This document shows, piece by piece, positions 1 to 10,200 of a stretch of 64,000 nucleotides of DNA. A model generated the notes under the pieces. It was not told the origin of the DNA. It was given only the letters and a program-made list of their open reading frames with translations, and did not search any database. The stretch spans positions 17,398,001 to 17,462,000 of the forward strand of contig JAILWY010000009.1 of the NCBI GenBank assembly GCA_022113835.1, given 5' to 3'. The position numbers and the translations under genes are program-made. The DNA comes from Atopsyche davidsoni (Eukaryota; Arthropoda; Insecta; Trichoptera; Hydrobiosidae). Every line of letters begins with the position of its first letter. The stretch's first letter is position 1.

Positions 1-424
1 TTTTGGCCTACGGACCCCCTTTCATAGTCAAAACTTGCCCACGGACCCCCTTTCGTAGTCAAAACTTGCCTACGGACCCTCTTTCATGGTCAAATCTTGC
101 CTACGGCCCATGGGTGAAAAACTACATAAATTCTATATTATAGACTAGTTGGTGCAAGTGCTTTCCTGTATTAATCTACCTGACTCACCGCGATGCCTGT
201 TATTACTTGTATTTTATTCACCTGTCTATATTTATGTTTTACTTAGGACGTAATAATTGCTAATAATGTATTCATTATTATTTATTTTAACTTCCATATT
301 AATAAAAATGTGCCACAATTTTTTTATTTTATATTAAACCTGACGTTGTTCAGGGACTCCCAAATCGATTTTAATTTTTTAAGGACCCCCTGAATGACCC
401 CAAGAACCACTCTGAGAAGCACTG
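1..424. mobile_element. Terminal part of a hAT-type DNA transposon, cut by the window edge
   Basis: The right boundary is a terminal sequence that reads on the minus strand CAGTGCTTCTCAGAGTGGTT, followed by GGGGTC and GGGGGTCC blocks. This CAGTG...TTCT...GGGGTC layout is typical of many animal hAT (Charlie/ZBED-like) ends. An 8-bp target duplication would be TAATATCT at 425-432, but its partner lies outside the window. No transposase coding is visible here; the segment is AT-rich apart from the ends and a short tandem repeat at its left. The family is inferred from terminal sequence style only. Confidence 0.55.
7..110. repeat. 31-bp tandem repeat, 3.3 copies
   Basis: Three units start at 7, 38 and 69, each carrying ACGGACCCCCTTTC or a one-base variant, followed by a partial unit at 100. 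They lie inside the presumed hAT element. Subterminal repeats of this kind are often transposase-binding sites in hAT elements, which is the likely role here by inference. Confidence 0.85.
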
Positions 425-519
425 TAATATCTAAATTGTAAATTTTTATATTTACAAAAAAACCTACTGAAAATCACGAATTAAAAATAAGCGGTATTCA
501 ACTAGTTTTATACCAACAA

Positions 520-790
520 TTGAATGAAAATTTAAAACTCCAGCGGGCGTGCCATTTCGCGATATTAAACATGAAAGATTCCCATTAGGAAAGCAGACAC
601 ACTCGTGTGGCGAGTATTTGGCGCCATTTGGCAGGGTGGGTCGTCCCCGCCCTCGGCTAGGGGATGAAATGCGAGGAATGCTTTGAGTCGCCACCAGATG
701 TTGGGCCGTGCATTCTTGCCGCGATGGGGTTACTTTAGAGCTCGCGTGACGGTATTCCCCGCCGTCTCAACGGCAAATAGACCAAATTTC
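520..790. other. GC-rich non-coding island
   Basis: Complex, GC-richer sequence set in AT-rich flanks, with no repeats. A 76-codon frame on the minus strand (464-694) matches no family I know and has no codon pattern that argues for a gene. This could be a cis-regulatory element. Confidence 0.3.
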
Positions 791-1314
791 ACATGTTTTG
801 AATCCACCCCAAATCTGTGCATAACATAACTAAGATTATGTTGAGATATCACGGGGAATGAGTTTATTTAGGGGTAGCGCTGATTGTCTTCGCACGCAAT
901 CTGGAGCTTTTATATATAAGGTTTGCTTGTATATGTGCTGTGTGTGATGTTGTATTTTCACATTTGCCTTGAACGCATAGGTTTGTTTAATAAAAGTTGG
1001 AAAAATAATTTTAAAATTAATAAAAACAAGGTAACGGCTCGTATATAGTATTGAGGCAGTATCAAAAGACCGGAATGAGTTTGCGGAGATCTTGGATATG
1101 AAAAAAACACTAGCGATTTAGTTGAGTAGTAGACAGTATTTTGATCAATTTTAGAGTTGGTAGCTGCTAGCATAAAAGCTCGTTCAATGAAATTAAATGC
1201 AAGCAACGAACAGCAATTAAAAATAAACAAATACTGTTGTAAAATACGTATTTTTTGATAAATCTAGTAGTATACTTATTTAGCAATACGAGTCTTAGTA
1301 ATTATTAAGTCATG
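790..1314. other. AT-rich stretch, no feature seen
   Basis: Low-complexity AT-rich sequence. The 90-codon minus-strand frame at 958-1230 is a hydrophobic and Phe/Leu-rich by-product of composition. Confidence 0.5.
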
Positions 1315-1490
1315 TACAGTGCCGATGAAGTTTAATGATTATAAAATGCGATGCTGCGGTTTATACAGAGGTGTGGGTTCAAATCTCACCAATGCTTTGA
1401 TTTTTAAATAATTTTTATTTTCATCTTTCATATGTGAATCGATGACTTAAAAGCATGATGCATCAGATATAAACTTGCATGGGTAAAAAT
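1315..1490 (+). mobile_element. Diverged tRNA-derived SINE fragment
   Basis: A pol III B-box-like segment, GTGGGTTCAAATCTCACC, lies at 1373-1390. It is followed by a body resembling the other SINEs of this window (CATCTTTCATATGTGAA, then GCATGGGTAAA in the tail). The A-box region is degraded. It seems to be an old 5'-damaged copy of the family at 8.6, 19.3, 24.2 and 59.6 kb. No target duplication was found. Confidence 0.55.
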
Positions 1491-1499
1491 TGCTAAGTT

Positions 1500-2400
1500 G
1501 TTTAATTTTTTTATAAATCATTGGTGGCGACGTTAACATTTACAAATATTGTAATAAAACTCATTTGAAAAATTAATATATTTATCGACATTTTACAAGT
1601 ATTTCTTATATATTTTTCCACATATTACTAAACGGATATGTAAATTATTGAATTTTGAGCATTCGATTGTAAAATTTATGTATATACTTTTTCCAATTAA
1701 TTATACTGCAAATTATCGATGGTTTTTTAGAATAAATTATTATACATTTATATCTATTGTTTATAAATATTTATTACGAGTTTTTTTTGCATTAAATTTA
1801 AATAATTATTTTGCTAAAAAATTACGATGCTTCTTGTTGGGAGGCGGTTTCTTTTTTCAAGGCCTACACCAGAAGCTTGAAAACAGAAATTTATGAAAAG
1901 GAGAAAGCTCTAACAAACACATGATGTTTATCTTCTAGCCATTTTGTTATTTATATGTGGTTAAATATGGATTCCCATAAATTATACCAATCGATAAATT
2001 TTACTTAACAAAGTGTGTAACTATTAAAAGTATTTACTCAAGACATCGTTTATTAATGCATCGGAGTGACCCACATAGGATTTTATGTAAATACGGATTG
2101 CACACTGACAGGCGCTTGTCATGTCTCATTATCCACCGACTTCCTTATTACAGCAGCCAGCCCATGTACTTTATCTGCAATTATAATGTTTCAGAAATTA
2201 TAAATCTGTCAACTGGAAACTTAGAAAACAGAATTATGCTTAAAAAGTAAAGCAATACTGCATATAAATATACTTCCTCTCAAAGAAAAACCTTACTTTC
2301 AAAGAAACCTTATTTACATTTCATATTATTACCGAACTAGCATTTTATATATTTAAATATTGTTTATAGTAAATAGCAGGGAAAAAAGCTCAAATTTGTT
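1500..2400. other. AT-rich stretch, no feature seen
   Basis: Contains open frames of 82 and 64 codons (1648-1896, 2056-2250) with Tyr/Phe/Asn-rich composition expected of AT-rich noise. A slightly GC-richer patch lies at 2050-2170. Confidence 0.5.
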
Positions 2401-2404
2401 TGAT

Positions 2405-2630
2405 AATATTTTTGAGTAAAATACTTGAGTGATTTTACACATGTTCGTTTTTATTTGTGACCGGTTACGTCAACCTTTCACGTTGGCATTATCACAATGT
2501 TTGATAATGCCAACGTAAAAGATTGGCAAAACCGGTCACAAATAAAAAAGAGCATGTGGAAAATCACTCAAGTACTTTACTCAAAAATATTAAAATGGAA
2601 TTCCACCAAGTACTCTCTGTCAAAAATATT
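2405..2630. mobile_element. Long-TIR MITE, copy A (most complete palindrome)
   Basis: The arm at 2405-2494 is an imperfect reverse complement of the arm at 2502-2592, so the element folds back on itself around 2498. Key blocks are TGATAATGCCAACGT near the centre, ACCGGTCACAAATAAAAA, and CACTCAAGTA near the outside. The right end continues GGAATTCCACCAAGTACTCT and CTGTCAAAAATATT. The same blocks recur at 22.1, 30.4, 32.9, 39.94, 52.8 and 60.9 kb, so this is a dispersed family. No coding capacity; the mobilising transposase is unknown. Confidence 0.85.
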
Positions 2631-2639
2631 GAATTTGTT

Positions 2640-3150
2640 TAATTCGTAATTTAAGACGAAAAATAACCTTTATAATTAGTTCTTATTTTTAAATAATAAA
2701 GACGCGATGTATACACAAAATAACTATATTTTTTAAAATAGATAATTCAGTTCAATAATTTAAAAATCATAATAAACTGAAATGTTTTGTGGAAATATTT
2801 TTTTATAGAAATTGTATTTTTTTAAAAATAAATTTAATAATATCAATGACACACTTCACGAAAAGGATTTTTGTTTTAAAAAAAAGGCTGTTAGTATAAA
2901 ATATATATAAACACATTGTACTATACGATACTTAAATATAATTATTTTATAAAATATAGTGTTTACTGCCCCAATCATTTTTTTTAACTACCCTCAATAG
3001 GTTTTGAATTTTGTAAGTAATTGCGATGATATCCAATGTAATGATAATATGTTGATTGATAGTTGAATTTGAAAAAAATACATGTAATCAAAATATATTT
3101 TTTAAATTTTGTCTCTAAAATATCGGTTTTTGGTTCACTGTGCATTTTCG
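2640..3150. other. AT-rich stretch, no feature seen
   Basis: Very AT-rich with poly-A and poly-T runs; nothing recognised. Confidence 0.5.
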
Positions 3151-3430
3151 TGCGGTCCAGTCACAAAGTGGTGCTTTTAACATGGCGTAAGCGTACTTAA
3201 TACCCCGCCCCGAGTATGTAGATTCCTCTGATACTCACCGACAGTGGAAACGCAATCATAAATTCATATATGCGCCGCAGGACGGGGTTTTATTTGCAGT
3301 TACAACCCATTTAGCACCTTTACAGCGCTGGTGAGATAATTTATTAAGTTTCACACGGAATTTTACATAAACTGACACAGAAACAACAAAACGCCACCGA
3401 GTCGCAATGAAATTGGATATGCTGTTGAAC
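3150..3430. other. GC-rich non-coding island
   Basis: Complex sequence holding CCCCGCCCCG and several TTTAT/ATAAA motifs of the kind bound by posterior Hox/Caudal homeodomains, e.g. AATCATAAATTC near 3253. It is not open in any frame over its length. Candidate regulatory element by composition only. Confidence 0.35.
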
Positions 3431-3608
3431 GGAGTCAGTTAAAAGTTAAAATGTGTGCATATGTAATATTATCACGCACGCAGTTAGTTACGCACAGAAG
3501 TTTAAGCGATATTGTGTTAAGACTTTTACTTACGGATTGTCTGCTTTGAATTTTTTCAACACATTGTTTAATATATATAGTATATATTTCAGATCATTTA
3601 CGTTAAAT

Positions 3609-3686
3609 AAAAAAATATTCAAAATCGTCATATATGTATACATATATATATATTTTTTTTTTTTTTTCGATTTTGAATATTTTTTT
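3609..3686. repeat. 19-bp perfect inverted repeat
   Basis: Arms AAAAAAATATTCAAAATCG (3609-3627) and its exact reverse complement (3668-3686) flank an AT/T-rich spacer of 40 nt. May be a small fold-back element or chance in AT-rich DNA, though 19 exact bases argue against pure chance. Confidence 0.8.
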
Positions 3687-3689
3687 TCT

Positions 3690-4270
3690 TGTATGTTAAT
3701 AACCTGAAAAAAAGTGTATTTATTTGGCACAAATAATTTTATGAACAAAATGAGTTTACCTTAAAGGATATATTTTATTGAATTATAACATTACCTATAT
3801 ACTATTGCATTTTTTTTATTTATGAGTTAAGCGTGTTTTTTATATTATAATATTTTAGATACATTTTTTAAATTACAAAACATTTTATGTTTTGGTATTT
3901 ACACGCTTTTGTGGATAATTCATCCAAATACTGCATATTAACGCCATCTCTGAATTTTGTACCAGCTTAACGATTATTTTATTATTATTTTAATTATCTC
4001 ATAATATAACGTTCGAATTCACCTTGTTTTTGATATAATTTTTTTTTAATAATTTTAACAGTCAAACTATAAAATAGCAGGTTATTTTATATTCGGTACA
4101 AAAGGTTTTTTTTAGTATTTTAATGACAGCAAATTTTTACCTCAAAAACATTATTTTAAAAATATTCTTTGGCGATATAAAAAAACAACAAAGATTTAAA
4201 GTTGTACATATTTATCATTGCTTTGTAAATGGATGAAAACTTTTCGTAAAATAAAACACAGTAATTTACG
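3690..4270. other. AT-rich stretch, no feature seen
   Basis: AT-rich sequence with T runs; nothing recognised. Confidence 0.5.
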
Positions 4271-4274
4271 CAGT

Positions 4275-4470
4275 AGATTGGTTTCAGTCGATTCCCGCCC
4301 CGAACGGCTGGTGCCCTTTCACCAATGCGGATAAACTTGTTTTTTCAGGAAATATATTATTTTTGCCATGGAGCTGCGCGGTGGAATGAAAGTTTGTTTT
4401 GGATGCCTCGCAGCTCTACGTGAGGGGCGTCGGTTGCCTCACAATAGCCTGCGAAATCGCGTATGGAAAA
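4275..4470. other. GC-rich non-coding island
   Basis: Sharp rise in GC (CCCGCCCCGAACGGCTGG near 4295, GCTGCGCGGTGG near 4373). No long open frame, no repeat. Candidate regulatory or conserved non-coding element. Confidence 0.35.
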
Positions 4471-5280
4471 ACTTTAGTAAAAAGCTTGAATTTTTTTTAA
4501 ATGCAGTGATTTGAATATTTAAAAACATTAGAAATACTGCGTTTTTCCGAAAATTTTTGACATTAACGTGTGACCACAAAAATTTATGCACAACCATGGT
4601 GTATAAAACAGTCGTTATACTAGAAACGAATTTACATCCTCAAACTCTCTAATCAACACTGCTAACTATCACAGGTTAAAAATCACTCGGAGCAACTGAA
4701 ACTTTTGAAAATTTTATCAGAAATTCCAGTTAAACACCCACAAAAGCAGTATATATTGGTATAATAATCAAACCAAATAAAACGATCTAAAAAACTGTAT
4801 TCTTAGGAATATCGTGACATTGTTTTAAAAACGATAATTTGTATTATTACTTAGAATAAAAATTGTTGTATTTAGATTGAATTATGAAGTTAACACGATG
4901 AGTATAATAGTTCATATTTAAAAAATACATTTCACCATTTATTATCTAAAAAATATATATAATTTGTTTATAAAGGAGCAATGCTAAATATTGTGTTCGT
5001 TTATCAAAATAACTATCAGACAATAATAAAGTTTTATTCAATACAATCGCGCACGAAACACGTTAAACCTTTAAACTAGGGTAAAGAAAAATTTATAAAT
5101 AAATGACTAACAATTCGTCGTTGTTAAATAATTGTTAAAACAATTACTCAGTAAGTTTAAATTGAGTTTGCGCTACACCATGTATTTGTACTATTTTTTT
5201 AGAGATAAGCTTTTGTATCATTTAAATATTAATCTATGAAGAAAATATTTGATTTGTTTTATATCAAACATCCCCCAGGT
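4470..5280. other. AT-rich stretch, no feature seen
   Basis: AT-rich; nothing recognised. Confidence 0.5.
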
Positions 5281-5600
5281 CTTTTCACAATAGGAACTTC
5301 GAGTATTCAATTAGCCGAATGATTAATCTACTGCTCGCTTATACGGAAGTTTACACACGTGCACGGCCAGGTTTTCACCTAAATAAGGCCTAATGTGCTC
5401 CGAGAATGAGGGCCGAGCAGGCCTTTGATTTACGCCACAGACAGAGACCTATAAATAACCATAAACTGACAAATAACTATGCGACACGACTGTCGGTACC
5501 CTGTATAGTCGCCCGGGACAAAGGTGCTGTGGGCAGGGACGGGGCACCCTGTATACGGACTGCTTGCTCAAGTTATACAGCCAGTCCAGAAGCTCTGCAA
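5280..5600. other. GC-rich non-coding island
   Basis: GC-rich core at 5400-5580 flanked by homeodomain-like cores (GATTAATC near 5320, CGATTAATTAG near 5605). A 65-codon plus-strand frame (5406-5603) has no recognisable motif. Regulatory role is inferred from composition and site density. Confidence 0.35.
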
Positions 5601-8210
5601 TAAAACGATTAATTAGTATTATTTTATTCAGTGTATATTATTATTCTCCCTCTGTAAAATATTCGGACACGACTATCTGCGGCCGTGTTCATGAAGCTGA
5701 AGTCAGTAAAAAATACTTAAAGTAAAAAAATGTTCTATGGGGAATAATAAAAACATGCGATATCACTAACAGATTTTTTTACATGTTATTAATATGCCTG
5801 TTTTTTTATATTAGATATTAAAAGAAGTTATATCACTTCATTCCTTTTACACCCTTATTAGAAAATATCTGTTTCATTTCCAAAAGTTAGACAATAAACG
5901 CTTTATGGTATTTAAATTACAATTAGACTTATAAACAAAGATAGCATTTGATTAATTTCTCTCCATTATTAATTTAATAATCCCCTATTCCAAATTACAA
6001 TATATGAATATGACTATGTGACTGAGTATGATAAAGCCCTTGTAAGGTTAATATGCTTACACATAAAAATGCCATAATCTTCTAGATGTTAAGTTCTTCA
6101 TGTTTATAAAATATACAAGCATAACAAAACGTTAAAAATACAACCAATATTATAACATTGAGAAAATATATATTATATTGTTAAGAGCTAAATTTGAAAT
6201 GTTTTCCTTTCGCAAAGACGTAAAAAAAACACAAACCGAGTAAAATAAATGTTTAACAGAGTTAATTAATTATTTATTCCACCCCAATAAAATAGAGTTA
6301 GAAAAATAAACAGATAGAGCAGTTATTGTTATAGACTACATGGATAAAACAAACAATAACAAATACACCAGTTCTCCTATAAAAGTCAATAAAACGTTTA
6401 ATATGGAGGATTTTTTAATTTTAAAACATTAAAAAAAGTTATATATCAAATTTTAACAAAATATATTATTAAAAAGTGTTTATTTAATAATTGAAGAATT
6501 CAATGGTTTTTATTCGTGAGTGCGTTCGGCTATTTTTTATTTATCTGGTAACTCATAAACTAGATAAATAAATAAATTTTTCCATAGTTAAGCCTTTTGA
6601 CTATTTATATATATGTATTTTGGGAACACATGAAATTCATATATGTTAAATATGTATATATCTAACAAATTTGAACATCGCTGGTGTCTTTATTGAGTCT
6701 CAATTCGATAGATGAGACCTCCTTTATCATGCGGGTTGCATCCTACAGGGTGTTTCTGAAATTTGTACGTCACACTTAGCACTACATCCGCTGAAATGTT
6801 ATTAGTTTATTAATAAAATCAATTTATCATTAACATTACATTTTATAAAACCGCTTTCAACCATGAAAAGAAATTGCTGAAACTAGAAGTTAATATTTTG
6901 ATAATGTGTGCACATTGGTTTAAATTATTCATAAATTATTGTAACGCAGTTGTAAATGAAAGCAATCTTAAAATGTAAAAAAAAATTATCTAAAAACAAT
7001 ATTTTTTTATGACTTAACGAAAATAAAACCACCTCTATGATCACAATGACACACCGCGTAAAATTCTCACAAAAAAACACGGTATGAATATTACGCGAAC
7101 TACAGGAGCAGGTTGGAGAATTTTTTTACAAAAAAAAAGAGAAGTCGGAAATTTATGAACATTGCTGGAAAATAAATAAAGCAGAAAAACATATTTTTTC
7201 TTGTAAAGTAAATTGAATAGACAAAGGATAAATTGAAGAAAGGATTTCACAGCACCGTGACGCAGGGGATGTTAAAGAGAAGTCCCGGAGTCAAGTCGTC
7301 CGCCTGTTTTGTGTACTTCCTTTGACAATATTACGTAATTTCAAACGCCCAAGGAAATGCTATGGCAGGAAACAATTTTTGATTGATTTGCTTTGTTGAA
7401 TAGTCCAATTCATTTCTGCTATAAACTCAAGTGTGTTGTTCTTGAGAAGTAATATCGTTTCATAAAACAAACGCTTTTAAAGAGAAGACGCTATATCGGA
7501 TAAAAATAATTGAGTACGATTCCACTCAAATAAGTGATTTAAATTTTAAAACTGTAAAGATAAAATATTTATGTGATTTTTTTTATAGAATTATACTAAT
7601 ATAAGAAATAATAAAAATAGGTATATGTAAGTAAAATCCACTACTTTCATACTGAAACCTATACATACTGAAATGTACTAGAGGCTTCATGTTTTTGGTT
7701 GTCGTTCATTTTCAAAGAAAAAACAATTTGTTTAATGTTTTGAATAATAATATATATTTGAGCATTTTCTTATTTTTTTACTCACTGTATATTCTTTACG
7801 TGAGCCCGTTGATATCTAATTAATTTTTGTTTTGGGATTCTCAAATCCAGTAACAAAGAAAATTTTACACAGTGAAAATTTAATATATGACTTACTCAAC
7901 AAGGCAAAACATTACCTTAGCTTTAAGGACGGCTCAATGTAAGCCGTTAGCATTAAATAAATAGAATACTTTTTTCATAATATACAGATTATAGAAATAT
8001 ACAGAAAGAAAGAAAAGAGAGTTCACAGTAAAATGCTACTAGAATTTGAATCACATTTGAACGTTGAATTTAAAATTTACCTATGTTGACCAACAAGATT
8101 ATTATGAAAGTAAAGAGATAAGAACTCGACCAAAAGTTATTCAGCTTTAATTTACCCGCAATTTAAAATGACGACGAGACATAATTTATCAAAATTAAAA
8201 CAAACATCGC
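5600..8210. other. AT-rich stretch with one small GC-richer patch
   Basis: Mostly AT-rich. At 6749, CAGGGTGTTTCTGAAAT resembles the end of many arthropod DNA elements, but no partner end was found. A short complex patch is at 7240-7330. The 69-codon frame at 7041-7250 (minus) looks like noise. Confidence 0.45.
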
Positions 8211-8470
8211 AAAATTCAGCACAAGTACGAAGTTGGAAAGAAATCTCGCCGACATTCCGCAGCCTCAGAAGTTTATTTCGGATCCGGAGAATGGCAAAAA
8301 ACTTTGAGGGCGCAGGTAGCCGAGGCACGCGGTAACTGTGTGGAAGTTTTTACTTGTTGGTAACTTACTTGCCCAGTTCTGAGGGCCCTGGGGTCTCCGC
8401 CGGCGACTGGACCTTCCCTCGAAACCTCAGCTCGGAATCTTGAGTAGTTTTGAAATTCGCCAGAGATATA
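8210..8470. other. GC-rich non-coding island
   Basis: Complex GC-rich block (GGGCCCTGGGGTCTCCGCCG near 8383). No coding signature. It contains GAGGCACGCGGT, similar to part of miR-124, but with no hairpin partner. Confidence 0.35.
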
Positions 8471-8570
8471 TGTGGTTTTGTCTTATATTCTGAAAAAGTG
8501 GCTTTATAATATCATTATACAAATAATATAGTTATATATATATTTACAAATAAGATTGAACAAATTTTTC

Positions 8571-8785
8571 TTATTACTAATATGATTAGGCACATTAGTT
8601 CATATATAGAAGATGATTTAAAGAAACTCTCAGAAAAATATCATCGTGATTTGTGTGGGATTTGAACCCACATCTCCTGGTTTACATGACCGGTGTACGA
8701 ACCTTTGTACTAACTAGTAATAATATAATAAACCCGTAATGGGTAATAAATACGCATCTGATTGACTAATCCATACATAGATATT
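8571..8785 (+). mobile_element. tRNA-derived SINE with inverted 5' segment, 8-bp target duplication
   Basis: The tRNA-like head and body are inverted here: the reverse complement of the B box, TTTGAACCCACA, is at 8659-8670 and the A-box side is at higher coordinates. They are followed by the family tail in the opposite sense (AAACCCGTAATGGGTAATAA, 8731-8750, to about 8785). The unit is flanked by AATTTTTC at 8563-8570 and 8786-8793. Inverted 5' part plus normally oriented 3' end is the pattern expected of twin priming by a LINE reverse transcriptase. Confidence 0.7.
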
Positions 8786-8860
8786 AATTTTTCATAGTAT
8801 ATTTTCCTTCATCTGGAAGTAAAATTATACTACTTTGAAAGAGTTTTTAATTGTACTATA

Positions 8861-9664
8861 CGGTGGGTGCATTAATTTTTACGTGAAATTGGAGCTTTAT
8901 TATAAAAAATTGGTACCATATATTCGATTCAAAGTATTGTCCATCGCTAGCCACTACATTTTCCCATCTTTCGGGCAAATTACGGATTCTATCCCAAAAG
9001 AACTGTTCGTCTTTTGAAGCCAAGAAACAATCAAGCCAATTTTTGTCACCCTGTTCAGAAGTGAAGCGTATTCCAGAAAGGGCATTCTGCATCGATTGAA
9101 ACAAGTGGTAGTCGGAAGGAGCAAGGTCTGGGCTATAAGGCAGGTGAAGCAGAACTTCCCATCCACTGTTTTCCAAATAGGTTTTTACCGATTTAGCAAC
9201 ATGTGGCCGAGCATTGTCACGATGGAAAATTACAGACTCGTGCCTGGTCGCATATTCTGGCCGTTTTTCGCTTCAAACGCATCAATTGTTGTCGGTAGAA
9301 CTCGCCGTGATAGTTTGGCCTGGTTTCAGCAGCTCATAGTGGATGACACCCTTTACGCAGCATCACCTTGGCGCCATGAATATTTAGCCTGGCTGTCGAT
9401 GTTGATGCATGTCCGAGCTTACTCCATGATTTTTTACGCTTCAGGTTGTCGTAGCAAATCCATTTTTTATCACCAATGATGATACAACGCAAAAATTACT
9501 TCTTTTTGTGGCGTTCAAGCAGCATTTCGAAATGAAAAATCGCCTTTCGACGACAAAAACGCAATAATAACGCTTCACAACGAAATTTTGAAGTATAGCC
9601 TGATGCGATTCAATACTTGTAACGCCATCTCTTAGAAAATCCGAAAAAAATAATGCACACACCG
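8861..9664 (-). mobile_element. Mariner element, internally deleted
   Basis: Terminal repeats start CGGTGGGTGCATTAATTTTT (8861) and end AATAATGCACACACCG (9664), each bordered by TA (8859-8860 and 9665-9666), the usual mariner target duplication. Intact mariners are about 1.3 kb; this one is 804 bp and has lost most of the N-terminal DNA-binding part. The same family is present at 34,576-34,994 with a different deletion. Confidence 0.92.
8875..9640 (-). pseudogene. Mariner transposase (DD34D), broken
   Basis: Reading on the minus strand from 9640, the remnants of a mariner transposase appear in order. The first catalytic Asp is in WICYDN (about 9455). Next is a conserved HASTSTARLNIHG region (about 9400) and LLKPGQTIT (about 9330). 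The second Asp is in HRDNARPHVAKS (about 9210). The third Asp is in YSPDLAPSDYHLF (about 9120), followed by LPERWENVVASDGQYFE near 8950. The spacing fits D,D34D. Reading frame changes at least near 9310 and 9240, and stops interrupt the N-terminal half, so it is inactive. The helix-turn-helix region is missing. The last 106 codons (8856-9176) are still open. The motif style is nearest the mellifera/mauritiana-type mariners, though the subfamily is not settled. Confidence 0.92.
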
Positions 9665-9779
9665 TATATATCTACTGAATCATAGGTTTTAACAACACAA
9701 ATGTTGAAAACAACAATAAATACTGTATAAAATTCACAACCGAAAACAACCCACTTCACAAGCACAGTTAAAAATATGT

Positions 9780-10200
9780 ATTCCTGCCACTAACTACGAT
9801 GTACAGCCTCCGGAGGGTTGCCTGTACAGGATAGAATCCACACAGTTGGATGTCGCGGGGTCTGTTCTGTGATTTAAGCTTCTTTGCTAGCTGTAAATCA
9901 AACAAACGTTTTTGATTTTTTGCGATGAGCAATTTCCTTTCTTTTTTTTTTTTTTTCATTTCGGGGGTGGCGCCGAGCGAGAGCACTGGAGGGTAATAAA
10001 TAAAATCGGTAACTAAACTGTCAATGGATGGATGGCGATAGGATGAGAGATTCGCTTGTTTGATTTTTAAAATATCGTCCGCGCACTCGCGGAGGCATTT
10101 TTCTGAAATTTCAGAGCTTTGCAAATAGTCGTAGTTTGGTATTACGCTCAGGACAGCTCTGCAGGGATGAAAAATCGCTGCATCGGATTCGAATTCTGTA
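9780..10200. other. GC-rich non-coding island
   Basis: Complex block with TGTAAATCAAACAAACG (forkhead-like) near 9891, a T15 run at 9943-9957 and a short palindrome TCCGCG...CGCGGA at 10,078-10,093. A 118-codon minus-strand frame (9768-10,124) is Lys/Ser/Arg-rich with no known domain. It could be a small gene, but the codon pattern and absence of any family match make this unlikely. I treat it as a candidate regulatory element. Confidence 0.35.

Noticed and set aside
6749..6765. End of a DNA transposon (CAGGGTGTTTCTGAAAT)
   Set aside because: No matching inverted end or target duplication was found within several kb.
8310..8335. GAGGCACGCGGT resembles the conserved microRNA miR-124
   Set aside because: Only about 12 bases agree, the 3' half differs, and no complementary arm lies within 100 bases on either side.
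9096..9479. 127-codon open frame on the plus strand, the longest in the window
   Set aside because: It is antisense to the mariner transposase remnant; the conserved protein motifs are all on the minus strand.
9768..10124. 118-codon minus-strand frame
   Set aside because: No known domain, a poly-Lys run caused by a T15 tract, and no splice or start context. Kept only as part of a GC-rich island.
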